A stretch of DNA of 64,000 bases from assembly GCF_013394775.1 (NCBI RefSeq), contig NZ_JABXYT010000001.1:1688501-1752500 (forward strand), in the 5' to 3' direction. The notes below the pieces were generated by a model. The model did not search any database. It saw nothing but the letters and a program-made list of their open reading frames with translations, and was not told where the DNA came from. The translations under genes were made by a program, and so were the position numbers. The stretch comes from Oribacterium sp. oral taxon 102 (GTDB lineage Bacteria > Bacillota > Clostridia > Lachnospirales > Lachnospiraceae). Below are positions 24,643 to 34,417 of the stretch, piece after piece (position 1 is the stretch's first letter; each line of letters begins with the position of its first letter).

Positions 24643-25449
24643 TCAGCTTCTCAGCTGGTTAATGGTGCCCTCTACCTCATCGGAGGTCTGCACCATCTTC
24701 AGAGCGTAGGAAAACGCCCTTTGGCTCTCGATAAGATGCGTCATTTCCTTCGCGAGATCCGTGCCGGAGCTCTCGAGTGCGCCGCGAGTAAGAGAAGGAT
24801 GCCTGAGCAGGCGTTCCGTATTCACGGCGCTGTCCTCCTCCCGAAGCTGAAACTCATTGTTTCCCACATTATTTAATCGGCTCGGAAAACGCAGAGTATA
24901 AACGGCAAGGTAGGGTTTTTCCGCTTCCTCTGTCTCCTCCTGCTCCTCCTCCGTCTCCAGGCCGTCCCGTATGGCGGCATCTCTCATGATCCGCTCTATC
25001 CCCGCCGCGCTCTCTGCGCGGAACGGCTCGCCGTTCTGGTCGAGCACCTGCTTTCCGCTCTGACTCAGTAGATAGAAGCGCCCCTCCTCCAGCTCGCCGG
25101 CATGGAAATGCCCGTCTCTTGTATAGCTGATTTTCCCGCTCGCCGGATCCCGCAGCTTGAAGAAGGCATTCCTGTCTCCGATTGCATAGTCGGTCAGGCT
25201 GCCAGTCGAACGAAGGGCGGAGGGCGAGAAATTTGTATTGGTACGGACGACGCAGGCGCTCGCGCCTGCCTGCAGCTCTGTCCTCTCCTCCCTTCCGGCA
25301 TTCAAATTGTAGTTGATAAGCTCGGAAAATACCGCGTCCTTGGGCTTGAAGCCGTCGTTATTCACATTGGCGAGGTTGTTACCGACCACGCCGAGCCGCT
25401 TCTCCGCGGCGCTTGCGCCGAGCATTCCGGTGTAGAAGGACATATTCAT
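24643..25449 (-). CDS. Flagellar rod protein, FlgG/FlhP type
   Basis: A 268-residue protein with the rod/hook N-terminal motif GVVGNNLANVNNDGFKPKD and the C-terminal THLIESQRAFSYALKMVQTSDE. I chose the ATG after AGGAGAAAGCCT; an upstream extension overlaps the previous rod gene and looks non-coding. With its upstream partner it matches the flhO-flhP pair of B. subtilis, forming the distal rod. FlgG versus FlgF assignment is uncertain. Confidence 0.88.
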   Translation of the reverse strand: MNMSFYTGMLGASAAEKRLGVVGNNLANVNNDGFKPKDAVFSELINYNLNAGREERTELQAGASACVVRTNTNFSPSALRSTGSLTDYAIGDRNAFFKLRDPASGKISYTRDGHFHAGELEEGRFYLLSQSGKQVLDQNGEPFRAESAAGIERIMRDAAIRDGLETEEEQEETEEAEKPYLAVYTLRFPSRLNNVGNNEFQLREEDSAVNTERLLRHPSLTRGALESSGTDLAKEMTHLIESQRAFSYALKMVQTSDEVEGTINQLRS

Positions 25450-25463
25450 AGGCTTTCTCCTTT

Positions 25464-26279
25464 TTACAGTCTTCCGACCTCGGTGGAGGCGCGGCTCAGC
25501 ACCGAATCGTACATTTTCAGCATCTGCGCCGCACTTTGCAGCGCCCTCTGGCTGGACATCATGCTCGTCATCTCCTGCACCATATCCACATTGGAGCGTT
25601 CCAGCATCTTCCACTGAAGCTGCGTTCCCGCGGGAGGCGCGACGGCTGCCTGCTCCGTCGAGAAGATCCCGTTATCCTCCTTGTGCAGTGCAGTATAGTC
25701 CGCGAAGTCTACGATCCGGAGCCTCCCGAGTACGATATCCTCGTTCTCTTCCTCCTCCGTATCGCTCTCCTCCCCCTCCGTACCATCCTGCGTCCTTTGC
25801 TTCACCCGGAGGAGACGTCCGTCCGATGCTGCGGAGAAGCTTTCGTCCGGCAGGCGGATCGGCTGTCCGTCCTCCCCGAGCACCCGTCCGATCCCGGCAA
25901 GCTCGAGATAGCCCTCCCGATCCAGTGAGAACGCGCCGTTCCTCGTATAACGCGTCCCTGCTGCCGTTTCGATTGCGAAGAAGCCCCTGCCGCTCAGCGC
26001 GAAGTCGAAGCTGCCGTCTGTCATGTCGAAGGAGCCCTGCTCATAGTCCGTATAGGTTCGCGCCGCAGAATTGATCTTGCTCGTGACCGCAAGCTCCGTG
26101 GGATTCTCCTTGTTGTGACGCCCCGTCCGCAGCAGCATTTCCTCCCGGAAGCTGCTGCTGACCAGGGTGTCCTTCTTGTAGCCCGCAGTTTGCAGATTCG
26201 TCATGTTGTTGCTGATATTGTTCAGGTTCCGGCGCTGTGTCAGCATCCCGGACGCGAGATCATAAAAGCCCTGATACAT
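25464..26279 (-). CDS. Flagellar rod protein, FlgF/FlhO type
   Basis: A 271-residue protein starting MYQGFYDLASGMLTQRRNL with the rod motif NISNNMTNLQTAGYKKD and the C-terminal NVDMVQEMTSMMSSQRALQ. An acidic Glu-rich insert lies near residue 170. It begins 2 bp after the sigD stop and pairs with the FlhP-like gene. Confidence 0.88.
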   Translation of the reverse strand: MYQGFYDLASGMLTQRRNLNNISNNMTNLQTAGYKKDTLVSSSFREEMLLRTGRHNKENPTELAVTSKINSAARTYTDYEQGSFDMTDGSFDFALSGRGFFAIETAAGTRYTRNGAFSLDREGYLELAGIGRVLGEDGQPIRLPDESFSAASDGRLLRVKQRTQDGTEGEESDTEEEENEDIVLGRLRIVDFADYTALHKEDNGIFSTEQAAVAPPAGTQLQWKMLERSNVDMVQEMTSMMSSQRALQSAAQMLKMYDSVLSRASTEVGRL

Positions 26280-26281
26280 CT

Positions 26282-27058
26282 CTATCCCTCCCTTACATAC
26301 TCTGTCATCGCCGCCCGCAGCTTCCGTATCGCCATGCTGTGAAGCTGGGAGACCCTCGGCTGCGACAGCTCCATTACCTCCGCGATCTGGCTCATGTTCA
26401 GCTCCTCCACATAGTAGAGCGAGACCACGATCTTTTCCTTCTCCGGAAGGCTTTCGATCGCCGCGGAAAGCGTCCGGACATTCTCCCCATTGAGATAATG
26501 CCGCTCCGGCTGCACATTCGGATCCTCCGCAGGGATCTGCACCAGCACGTCGTCGCTCTCGTCGAAGGTGCGGTCCAGTGAAAGTACATTCACCATGCAG
26601 CCCATTTGCCGGATCTTCTGTATCCGCTTCGGACTCATATTAAGCTTCCTGCCGAGCTCCTCCTCCGTCGCGGTCCGCCCCAGCTTCTTCTGCAGCTCCG
26701 CGCCTGCCTCCTGTATCCTCCGGTTTTCCTTGTGATAGTTCCGCGGCAGCCAGTCATTCCGCCGGATCATATCGATCACCATGCCGCGGATCCGCCGGGA
26801 GATGAAGGTCTCGAACTTATTGTCCTTCGTCTCATCATAGCGGTCAATGGCGCGCATGATCTCGATCACCCCCTCGTTGACTACATCCTCCAGCTGCATG
26901 ACATCCCTGTAGATTTCCCGCATCTGACAGGCGACGGAGCGGACGATATAGACATAGCGGAGGGTCAGCGCCTGCTTCACCTCCGTGCTGCCGTTTTCCC
27001 GGTAGAGCCGAAAAAGCTCTTCATTGCTCTTCTCTTCCAAATCCGGATTCTGCAACAT
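26282..27058 (-). CDS. sigD: Flagellar sigma factor SigD (sigma-28)
   Basis: A 258-residue sigma-70-family factor with regions 2 (LEDVVNEGVIEIMRAIDRYDE), 3 and 4 (PEKEKIVVSLYYVEELNMSQIAEVMELSQPRVSQ, described from about residue 200) and no region 1.1. It directs late flagellar genes and is held by FlgM, encoded at 10165-10476. Starting 3 bp after flhA, with RBS GAGGAG, it is expressed with the export apparatus. Confidence 0.95.
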   Translation of the reverse strand: MLQNPDLEEKSNEELFRLYRENGSTEVKQALTLRYVYIVRSVACQMREIYRDVMQLEDVVNEGVIEIMRAIDRYDETKDNKFETFISRRIRGMVIDMIRRNDWLPRNYHKENRRIQEAGAELQKKLGRTATEEELGRKLNMSPKRIQKIRQMGCMVNVLSLDRTFDESDDVLVQIPAEDPNVQPERHYLNGENVRTLSAAIESLPEKEKIVVSLYYVEELNMSQIAEVMELSQPRVSQLHSMAIRKLRAAMTEYVREG

Positions 27059-27061
27059 TCC

Positions 27062-29203
27062 CTACTCCTCTTGACTTTGCTCGTCGAGCCGCAGGCTTCC
27101 GATCGCCTGAATCTGCACGTTGTTCGCCACCTCGTTGAAGGAGAGCACCCGGATCTTCGGGTAGAACTGTTCAATCAGATGGTAGAAATGCGGCCGCATA
27201 ACCTGCGAGGTCAGGATCACCGGCGGCATACTCAGGGTATTGAATTTCCTGCTCTCCGCCGCCACCTGCGCGATCAGGCTCTGCAGAAGCTCCGGTCCCA
27301 GTGCGAGGTAAAGTCCGTTCTCGCCGCGGGCAAGAGAATTCACGAGGCTCCGCTCCAGCTCGGAATCCAGCGTGATAACCCTCATATTCCCGTCCGTACA
27401 GTACATCCTCGTGATCGTACGCTTCAGGGAAATACGGACGCGCTCTATGAGCTGATCCAGATCCTTCACCTGCATCCCGTTCTCGGTGATGCACTGGAAC
27501 ATTGTCTCCACAATGGTTTCCAGATCCTTGATTGACACACCCTCCCGAAGGAGCATCGTAAGTACCCTCTGCAGGAGACTGAAGCTGACGACATTCGGAA
27601 ACGCCTCTGTACAGAGCTCCGGCGCGGTCTTCTTCAGATTTTCGACGAGGCGCGCCACCTCCTGCCGGCTCATCAGCTCATAGGCATGTACCTTCACCGT
27701 CTCAGAGAGATGCGAAAGCATGACCGAGAGCGGGTCAATGACGGTATAGCCGAAGAGCTCCGCCTTTTCCCGGTTTTCCGGCCGGATCCACCGGCTCGGG
27801 ATCCCGTAGGCAGGCTCTATGGTCTCAATCCCGTCGATCGTCTCCTCAACATCATCCGGCTCCAGCGCCAGATAGTAATCGGTCAGGATTTCTCCCTGCG
27901 CAACCTGCTCGCCCTTGATCTTGATGACATACTCGTTCGTCCCGAGGTTCGCGGCGTCCCGGAGGCGGATCGACGGCATCACAAAGCCCATATCCTGCGC
28001 GTACTGTCTCCGGAAGATTACAATCCGGCTGACGAGACGCCCGCCGGAGGCTTCGTCGGCGAGGGGAATCAGACTGTAGCCAAAGTCCATCTCAATCGGC
28101 TCCACCTGCAGGAGGCTGTAGACATTGCTGACGTCCTTATAATATTCCTCCTCGGAAACTGCCTGCTTCGCTTCCTCCTGCGCTGCTGCAGCCTCTGCGC
28201 GGGGAACCCCTGCCAACGGCTCTCGCTGATACGCCTCCTCCCTCGCCAGCGCCGGCTCGCGCAGTATCCTGCGCTGCAGGAAATATCCTGCGACGAGGAA
28301 GCTGCCCGCCACCAGCCCAATCTGGAGAAACGGCATTCCGGGGATCACCATCAGCACCAGCATCACCATGCCGGTAATCATCATCGCCCGCGGCTGTGCC
28401 GTAAACTGCTTCGAGATGTCCTCATTGAGCGAGCCCTCAGAAACCGCCCGCGTCACGATCATGCCGGTGGAGACCGAGATCAGGAGGGACGGAATCTGTC
28501 CGACCAGCCCGTCTCCGACCGTCGCGATCGAGTAGGTGCTGAGCACTGTGCCAATGTCCTGTCCGGACTGCAATATCCCGATGATGCTCCCGCCGATCAG
28601 ATTGATGGCAGTCGTAAGCAGCGACATGACGCCGTCGCCCTTCACGATCTTCGTCGCGCCGTCCATCGCGCCGTAAAAATCCGACTCTGTCTGGATCTTA
28701 TTTCTACGCTCCCGCGCCTGCTGCTCGTTGATGATTCCCGCAGAGAGATCGGCGTCGATCGCCATCTGCTTGCCCGGCATCGCATCGAGCTTGAAGCGCG
28801 CTGCCACCTCCGATACCCGCTCCGCGCCCTTCGTGATGACGATAAACTGCATCAGGACGATGATCAGGTAGATGATCAGACCGATCACCACATTCCCCTG
28901 TACGACGAAGTCGCCAAATGCCTTGATAACCTGTCCGGAGGAGCCGCCGTGGGAAAGGATATTCCGCGTCGTGGAGACGTTGATGCCCAGCCGGAAGAGC
29001 GTCGTAATCAGCAGGAGGGATGGAAAAATGGACAGCTCAAGCGGCTCCCGTATGCTCATGGTAATGACCAGAATCATCATGGAGATTGCCATGTTTACCA
29101 CGATGGCGGCGTCGACCAGCGGCGCCGGCAGCGGAATGATCAGGAGCAGTATGATCGTGAGTACGAAGAGTACCACGGAATTGTCAACCAGTTTCTTTGC
29201 CAT
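27062..29203 (-). CDS. flhA: Flagellar export protein FlhA
   Basis: A 713-residue protein with eight hydrophobic segments in the first 330 residues, including the conserved FHIPEP-type loop region around MPGKQMAIDADLSAG, followed by a large cytoplasmic domain. I chose the ATG giving MAKKLVDN, preceded by AGGAAGAAG, over an upstream TTG. It forms the export gate ring. flhF and flhG, which often follow flhA in Firmicutes, are replaced here by sigD. Confidence 0.95.
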   Translation of the reverse strand: MAKKLVDNSVVLFVLTIILLLIIPLPAPLVDAAIVVNMAISMMILVITMSIREPLELSIFPSLLLITTLFRLGINVSTTRNILSHGGSSGQVIKAFGDFVVQGNVVIGLIIYLIIVLMQFIVITKGAERVSEVAARFKLDAMPGKQMAIDADLSAGIINEQQARERRNKIQTESDFYGAMDGATKIVKGDGVMSLLTTAINLIGGSIIGILQSGQDIGTVLSTYSIATVGDGLVGQIPSLLISVSTGMIVTRAVSEGSLNEDISKQFTAQPRAMMITGMVMLVLMVIPGMPFLQIGLVAGSFLVAGYFLQRRILREPALAREEAYQREPLAGVPRAEAAAAQEEAKQAVSEEEYYKDVSNVYSLLQVEPIEMDFGYSLIPLADEASGGRLVSRIVIFRRQYAQDMGFVMPSIRLRDAANLGTNEYVIKIKGEQVAQGEILTDYYLALEPDDVEETIDGIETIEPAYGIPSRWIRPENREKAELFGYTVIDPLSVMLSHLSETVKVHAYELMSRQEVARLVENLKKTAPELCTEAFPNVVSFSLLQRVLTMLLREGVSIKDLETIVETMFQCITENGMQVKDLDQLIERVRISLKRTITRMYCTDGNMRVITLDSELERSLVNSLARGENGLYLALGPELLQSLIAQVAAESRKFNTLSMPPVILTSQVMRPHFYHLIEQFYPKIRVLSFNEVANNVQIQAIGSLRLDEQSQEE

Positions 29204-29234
29204 TCTTCTTCCTGTCAGATGAAACTCCAAATGT

Positions 29235-30293
29235 CTATCTCAGCAGATCCTCCCGGTTCTGCTGTCGGTAAATGTAGACGAGAATCTCCGCCACCGCACC
29301 GTAGAACTCCGCGGGAATCTCTCTTCCCGGCTCGCACACCGGATACATCGCCCGTGCCAGCTCTCGGTTCTCGATCGCAGGGATGCCGTGCTCCCCCGCA
29401 ACAGAGACGATGCGAAGCGCGAGAATATCCGCGCCCTTCGCGAGCACGAGGGGCGCCGCCTGCTTCTCCGGGTCATACTTCAGTGCTATCGCGAGATGCG
29501 TCGGATTTCGGATGATGACATCCGCCTCCGGCACCTGCTGCATCATCCGCATCTGCGACCGCTGTCTCTGCAGGGAGCGGATACGGCTCTTGATCTCCGG
29601 ATTTCCCTCCGTCTGCTTGAACTCATCCTTGACCTCCTGCTTCGTCATTCGGAGATCCTGCTCATACTGCCATCTCTGGTAGAGATAGTCGAAAAAGGCA
29701 ATCAGCAGGAAGACGCCTGCCACACGGATCACGAGATCATAGATCATATGAAGCAGCAATACCGCCGCATTCTGCACCTCCGTGTCCAGCATCCGCGCGA
29801 GCCTGAGGACGTCCTCCTTCAGGAGCGTGTAGAGCAGCACCAGAAGGATCGTGATCTTGAGTATGTTTTTCAGCAGCTCCACAAGATTCTTCATAGAGAA
29901 AACCCGTTTCAGTCCGCTCGCCGGGCTCAGCCGCGAAAGCTTCGGGCGGAGCGGGGTAAAGGAGACGTTGAAGCGGGTCTGCGCACCGTTCGCGAGCACG
30001 GCGAAGAGTGCCGAGAGCAGGAGGAGCGGCAGGACATCCCTGAGGATCAGGAAGAGCAGGCTGTAGAAAAGCTGAGCACTGAGTGCCTGCTCTGTTTCGA
30101 GCAGACCACAGATACGGATGAAAAAGCCCCCCACATCTCCGTAGATATAGGGCAGCATCCAGCGAATCGCCGTAAACATCCCGAAGACCATCACGACCGT
30201 CACCGCATCCCGGCTCTGGAAAACATTTCCCTCTTTCTTGGCGTCCCCCCGCTTTTTCGCGGTAGGGGCTTCGGTTTTTTCCTCGCCTGCCAC
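29235..30293 (-). CDS. flhB: Flagellar export switch protein FlhB
   Basis: A 352-residue protein with an N-terminal KTEAPTAKKRGDAKKEGNV motif, four membrane segments, and the autocleavage site NPTH at residues 263-266 in IIRNPTHLAIALKYDPE. The cleaved tail controls the switch from rod/hook to filament export. A separate tail homologue is encoded at 7939-8232. Confidence 0.95.
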   Translation of the reverse strand: MAGEEKTEAPTAKKRGDAKKEGNVFQSRDAVTVVMVFGMFTAIRWMLPYIYGDVGGFFIRICGLLETEQALSAQLFYSLLFLILRDVLPLLLLSALFAVLANGAQTRFNVSFTPLRPKLSRLSPASGLKRVFSMKNLVELLKNILKITILLVLLYTLLKEDVLRLARMLDTEVQNAAVLLLHMIYDLVIRVAGVFLLIAFFDYLYQRWQYEQDLRMTKQEVKDEFKQTEGNPEIKSRIRSLQRQRSQMRMMQQVPEADVIIRNPTHLAIALKYDPEKQAAPLVLAKGADILALRIVSVAGEHGIPAIENRELARAMYPVCEPGREIPAEFYGAVAEILVYIYRQQNREDLLR

Positions 30294-30350
30294 TTACCCT
30301 GCCTCTCTTTCCCGTATATTCCGCCTTCCCTTCCCGCCGGGCTCCATCTC

Positions 30351-31106
30351 TCAGCGCAGAAGCTGCAGCAGTTCCCGAAGCACTGTGTTCATCTGCTCCA
30401 GCACACGGTTCATCCGGTCTGTCAGCGGATTCAGAAGGAAGAAGAGCATCATCAGTCCGACGAGAATCTTCGTCTGAAAGTTCACGACAAAGATATTGAT
30501 CTGCGGGATGACCCGCATCAGTATACCCAGCGATACCTCCGTCATCAGCTCTATCCCCATGATCGGAAAGGCGATCTGCAGTCCCGCGAGGACAGCGCTT
30601 CGGAAAATCTCCAGCATATAGCCCGGAACCCTCTCTATATGGAGAGATGCCGTCCCGAGCGGAATCGTCTCCGCCGTCTCGAACAGGAGCCTAAGGAAGT
30701 GCAGGTGCCCATCCGTCGCGAAAAAAAGCAGGATCAGCAGACTGTAGAAAAGCCCTGATGTGACCGTAGACTGCGTATTGGTCGAGGGATCGAATACCTG
30801 TGCCATATTGAGTCCCATAGAGAAATCCATGATCGAGGTTGCGAAGCGGATCGTCAGAAAAACGAGCTCTATGCCAAAGCCGAGGCAGAAGCCGATATAG
30901 AGCTCCCTGAGGAGCAGCAGTCCGAATTCGAGAAGCGTCTCCGGCTCCATAGGGAGCCGCCCTCCGACATAGCTGTACAGCATCAGGGAGAGCATCAGCA
31001 CCAGCGCCGCCCGGAAGCGCGCAGGTAAGCCGCTCACTCTAAGAACAGGATGAAAAGCAATCGCCCCGCTCATTCGCATCACTATGAGACAGAAAAGAAC
31101 AAACAT
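30351..31106 (-). CDS. fliR: Flagellar export protein FliR
   Basis: A 251-residue protein with about six hydrophobic segments and the FliR pattern of conserved Arg and Gly positions (FRAALVLMLSLMLY, then ELYIGFCLGFGIELVF). It is part of the FliPQR export core. The spacing to fliQ is 9 bp. Confidence 0.93.
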   Translation of the reverse strand: MFVLFCLIVMRMSGAIAFHPVLRVSGLPARFRAALVLMLSLMLYSYVGGRLPMEPETLLEFGLLLLRELYIGFCLGFGIELVFLTIRFATSIMDFSMGLNMAQVFDPSTNTQSTVTSGLFYSLLILLFFATDGHLHFLRLLFETAETIPLGTASLHIERVPGYMLEIFRSAVLAGLQIAFPIMGIELMTEVSLGILMRVIPQINIFVVNFQTKILVGLMMLFFLLNPLTDRMNRVLEQMNTVLRELLQLLR

Positions 31107-31115
31107 CTTCTCCTC

Positions 31116-31382
31116 CTATACGCCTGCGATCAGCGAGGTGATATTCTGAAAAAAATCCTGTATGCTCCGGAGCAGGGTGCCTCCGAGCAGGGTCAGCATC
31201 GCAATGATCGCGATCAGCTTCGGCACGAAGGAGAGCGTCTGCTCCTGAATCGAGGTCGCTGCCTGAAAAATCGCCACGACAATCCCCAGTATCATGCTCA
31301 CCAAAAGGAAGGGGAGCGCGGTGCGAAGTGCGAGCATAAAGGTTTGATTCATAATATCCAGAATCTGTACATTGTCCAGCAT
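31116..31382 (-). CDS. fliQ: Flagellar export protein FliQ
   Basis: An 88-residue protein with two hydrophobic segments and the typical TFMLALRTALPFLLVSMILG pattern. I chose the internal ATG giving MLDNVQILD because it matches the family start and length; an in-frame 21-residue extension upstream is unlike the family. A purine-rich site (GGAGGGGAAAAG) precedes it. Confidence 0.92.
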   Translation of the reverse strand: MLDNVQILDIMNQTFMLALRTALPFLLVSMILGIVVAIFQAATSIQEQTLSFVPKLIAIIAMLTLLGGTLLRSIQDFFQNITSLIAGV

Positions 31383-31484
31383 ATTTTTCTTTTCCCCTCC
31401 GGCAGGCTTCTGCTCTGAGAAAGCGCTGATTTGTTCATAGCTCACGCCTTGGCATGCAGCTTTCTACGCTTAATCAGTGCTTCC

Positions 31485-32141
31485 CTAATTGAAGCTCCGC
31501 ACAATACTGGAGAACAGAAGCCCCCAACCGTCCACCGTTACGAAGAGCAGGAGCTTGAATGGCATCGAGACCATCGCCGGCGGCAGCATCATCATTCCCA
31601 TCGCCATCAGCGTCGTCGAGACGACGATATCGATCAGCAGGAACGGCAGATAGATCAGAAGCCCTGCCATGAAGCCGCGCTTGAGCTCCGAGGTCATGAA
31701 GGCGGGTGTCACCACCGTGAGCGGATAATCCCGCGCGTCCCCCTGCAGCTCCGTCTTCGACATCTCCACGAAGCGGGACAGCGTTGCGGACTCCGTATTC
31801 CGAAGCATGAACTCCTTCATCTCTGCGCTCATCCTGTCTATGCACTGCTCCTGTGTGATCGTCCCGTTCTTATAGGGCTTGTACGCTTCCTCATTGATTC
31901 GTGTCAGCGTCGGATTCATGATGTAGAGTGTCAGGAAAATGCTGATCCCCACCAGAACCATGTTCGGGGGCGTCTGCTGCACCCCCATCGCCGTCCGCGT
32001 AAACGAGAGGATAATGATGGTTCGCGTAAACGAGGTCATCATGATCACGATGGACGGGAGCAGCGCCACCAGCGTGATCAGATAGATCAGCTCCAGCGAG
32101 GGAACGGAGCCCCCGTTCAAGCCGGACAAAAGCTCATTCAT
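31485..32141 (-). CDS. fliP: Flagellar export protein FliP
   Basis: A 218-residue protein with four membrane segments and the family motifs TSFTRTIIILSFTRTAMG and QTPPNMVLVGISIFLT. Its length matches Firmicute FliP. It overlaps fliO at its start. A 102-bp gap separates it from fliQ; I see no gene or convincing structure there. Confidence 0.95.
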   Translation of the reverse strand: MNELLSGLNGGSVPSLELIYLITLVALLPSIVIMMTSFTRTIIILSFTRTAMGVQQTPPNMVLVGISIFLTLYIMNPTLTRINEEAYKPYKNGTITQEQCIDRMSAEMKEFMLRNTESATLSRFVEMSKTELQGDARDYPLTVVTPAFMTSELKRGFMAGLLIYLPFLLIDIVVSTTLMAMGMMMLPPAMVSMPFKLLLFVTVDGWGLLFSSIVRSFN

Positions 32142-32505
32142 CTCTATCTACCTGTCCTTCCCTGCCTGCGCCGATACTGCGGCGGCGGAGCAGCTCCCGG
32201 AAGCTCTGCGGGAGCCGCTCTGCGGAGATCCCCCTGTTCTCTCTCGGATACTCCCCCGAAAGCTCCGAAAGCAGGCAGATGCCGTCCGCCCCGGAGCCGA
32301 GCAGCAGGAGCCGATCCTCCTTTTCCAGCCGGAGGATGAGAAGCTCTCTGTCCTGCCCCAGCGGAAGCCGATCCACGAGCTCCATATACCGTGCCCTGCC
32401 GAGCATGCGCCAGTGCTTCCCCAGAAGACGGCTGCTGCCGTATGCCATGAGCAGGATCAGTATCATCAGCAGAATGCCGGATACTATGGAAATCGCGTCA
32501 TTCAT
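32134..32505 (-). CDS. fliO: Flagellar protein FliO
   Basis: A 123-residue protein with one membrane segment (ILLMILILLMAYG) followed by a FliO-type cytoplasmic region (MELVDRLPLGQDRELLILRLEKEDRLLLLG). I chose the ATG giving MNDAISIVSG, which overlaps the fliY stop. FliO assists assembly of FliP. Position between fliY and fliP supports the call. Confidence 0.88.
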   Translation of the reverse strand: MNDAISIVSGILLMILILLMAYGSSRLLGKHWRMLGRARYMELVDRLPLGQDRELLILRLEKEDRLLLLGSGADGICLLSELSGEYPRENRGISAERLPQSFRELLRRRSIGAGREGQVDRDE

Positions 32506-33893
32506 CAGAGGCTCTCCTGATTGATATCCTTCTTCAGGATCTCGGTGATTCGAATGCCGAAGTTGTCCTCCACGACGACGATATCCCCTCTTGCGATACA
32601 CTCTCCGTTGACGAAAAGATCCGCCTGCTCTCCCGCCATCTTGTCCAGCACCACCAGAGAGCCCTGTGTAAATTCGAGGATATCCTTTACCAGCTTCCGC
32701 GTCCTGCCGATCTCGACGGAGATCTCCAGCGGAACCTTCATCAGCATCTCGCGGTTGTCGGCATTCTCCTCCCGCTCCTCCCGATCTCCGGCGAATTCTC
32801 TGGAATTCAGCGGCTTCACGAGATTCGCCTCCCTCGGCTTCTCCTCTCTCTTCGTGCCGCTATCCCGCATATCCCGAATCAGCTCCAGCATCTGCGTCTG
32901 AGACTGCTGCATCTGTGTGAGAAGCTGCATCGTGAGGGGATCCGCCTGCATCGGCATATAAGGCTGCGGGATAGACTGTGCCATGGTATGCGGAGCCGGC
33001 TGCGGGATCGCCGCGGCAGCAGCTTCCGGCATCGCCTGAGAAAATGCGGGCTCCGAAGCCTCCGGCTGCTTCGATACGGAGCCCTCCGCCGTCTCCTCCT
33101 CCGATGCACTCGACGCGCTGTCCTGCTCTGCCAGAAGACCTGCGAGCATCGCGTCGGCAGCGCTCTGGTCGAGCGGCTTGGAGACATCCGATTCCGGATT
33201 CTGCAGCAGCTCAGGGCTCTCCTCCTGCTCTGTGCGCTCTGTCTCCGCTGCGGCAGGCTCCTCCGGGACAGCTGCTTCCTCCGCGGCCTCTCCGAGAAGC
33301 CCAAATTGCTCCTGGAAGGGCTTCAGCAGCCGCTTTACCAGCTCTACCGACATGATATTCAGGAATTGGCTGGTCAGCTTTCCCTCGATCTCGAGAGCGA
33401 AGCGCACGACCACTCTCGGCTCCATCGCCTCGAAATACTTGTCCTTGAACGCATTTTCATTCTCAATCTCATAGGAAATCGGGGTGGAAATATTGACAGT
33501 CGTCCCGAGAAACTCTGAAAGCGCCGTCGCGGAGGAGCCCATCATCTGGTTCATCACCTCGCGGATCGCGCTCGAGTTGATCTCGTCCATCTCGAAGCTG
33601 TCCTCCGGGATCTCCATGCCCATCATCATTCCGACGATGATACGCACATCGTTCCGGCTGAACATCATCACATTCGTCCCGTCCAGCCCCTCGATGTAGG
33701 AAATCTCCACGCCGATCGCCGGTTCCAGCTCCTTGAACTCAAATTCGTCCCGGTTCTGCACCAGCACAGTCGGCGTCGTAATATTGACCTTTCCGCCCAG
33801 AAGTGTGGATACGGCTGTGGCAGACGCTCCCAGGCTGATATTCATAATCTCGCCGATTGCGTCTATCTCCATTGTGTTAAAGACGTTTGCCAT
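32505..33893 (-). CDS. fliY: Flagellar switch protein FliY (CheC-like plus FliN)
   Basis: A 462-residue protein. Residues 1-190 are CheC-like with both CheY-P phosphatase motifs intact (D-x3-E-x2-N in DAIGEIMN and S-x3-E-x2-N in SAIREVMN). A long acidic/Ala/Gln/Pro linker (about 205-375) follows. The C-terminal FliN domain (about 385-460, LEISVEIGRTRKLVKDILEF) joins the C-ring. The N-terminus lacks an obvious separate CheY-binding helix. It is a motor switch component and phosphatase. Confidence 0.93.
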   Translation of the reverse strand: MANVFNTMEIDAIGEIMNISLGASATAVSTLLGGKVNITTPTVLVQNRDEFEFKELEPAIGVEISYIEGLDGTNVMMFSRNDVRIIVGMMMGMEIPEDSFEMDEINSSAIREVMNQMMGSSATALSEFLGTTVNISTPISYEIENENAFKDKYFEAMEPRVVVRFALEIEGKLTSQFLNIMSVELVKRLLKPFQEQFGLLGEAAEEAAVPEEPAAAETERTEQEESPELLQNPESDVSKPLDQSAADAMLAGLLAEQDSASSASEEETAEGSVSKQPEASEPAFSQAMPEAAAAAIPQPAPHTMAQSIPQPYMPMQADPLTMQLLTQMQQSQTQMLELIRDMRDSGTKREEKPREANLVKPLNSREFAGDREEREENADNREMLMKVPLEISVEIGRTRKLVKDILEFTQGSLVVLDKMAGEQADLFVNGECIARGDIVVVEDNFGIRITEILKKDINQESL

Positions 33894-33920
33894 CTTTCTG
33901 TTCCCCTTCTATTTCTTGCC

Positions 33921-34370
33921 TTATTTTCCGATATCCAGTGCGCTCTGCGCCATTGCCTTCATCGCGTTTAAAGCGGTGACATTCGCCTCGTAGGAGCGCG
34001 TTGCGGACATGCTGTCCACCGTCTCCTTCAGGATGTCCACATTCGGGTAATTGACATAGCCGTCCGCATCCGCATCGGGATGATTCGGATTATAAACCCG
34101 CTTCATCTCCCTGTCGTCTGTGACAATGCCGGAAACTCTGACGCCCGCACGCTGACCGCGGAAGCCCTTTCCCGCCTGCGCGTTCCGAAGCGCCTCCCGG
34201 AAGGACTGCGCTCCGAAGCTCTCGAAGACCACGTCCTTTCTCCGGTATGCGCCGCCGGACTCCGTCCGGGTCGTCTCGACATTGGCAATATTTTCCGCGG
34301 CGATATCCATGCGGACACGCTGCGCGCTCATTCCCGAGGCGCTGATATCAAAAGAATTCAGAAATGACAT
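33921..34370 (-). CDS. flgC: Flagellar rod protein FlgC
   Basis: A 149-residue protein with the FlgC signature DISASGMSAQRVRMDIAAEN and NVETTRTESGGAYRRKDVVF, ending in SATRSYEANVTALNAMKAMA. It is clearly FlgC rather than FlgB. Its position between cheY and fliY is unusual: flgC normally follows flgB and precedes fliE. No flgB was found in the window. Confidence 0.93.
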   Translation of the reverse strand: MSFLNSFDISASGMSAQRVRMDIAAENIANVETTRTESGGAYRRKDVVFESFGAQSFREALRNAQAGKGFRGQRAGVRVSGIVTDDREMKRVYNPNHPDADADGYVNYPNVDILKETVDSMSATRSYEANVTALNAMKAMAQSALDIGK

Positions 34371-34417
34371 GACCCCATCCCTTTCTCAAAGCTCTCGCAA
34401 AAATGAGATATCCATCT

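Noticed and set aside
29204..29230. Upstream TTG start of FlhA
   Set aside because: The ATG 27 bp further down has AGGAAGAAG at the right distance and a typical FlhA start.
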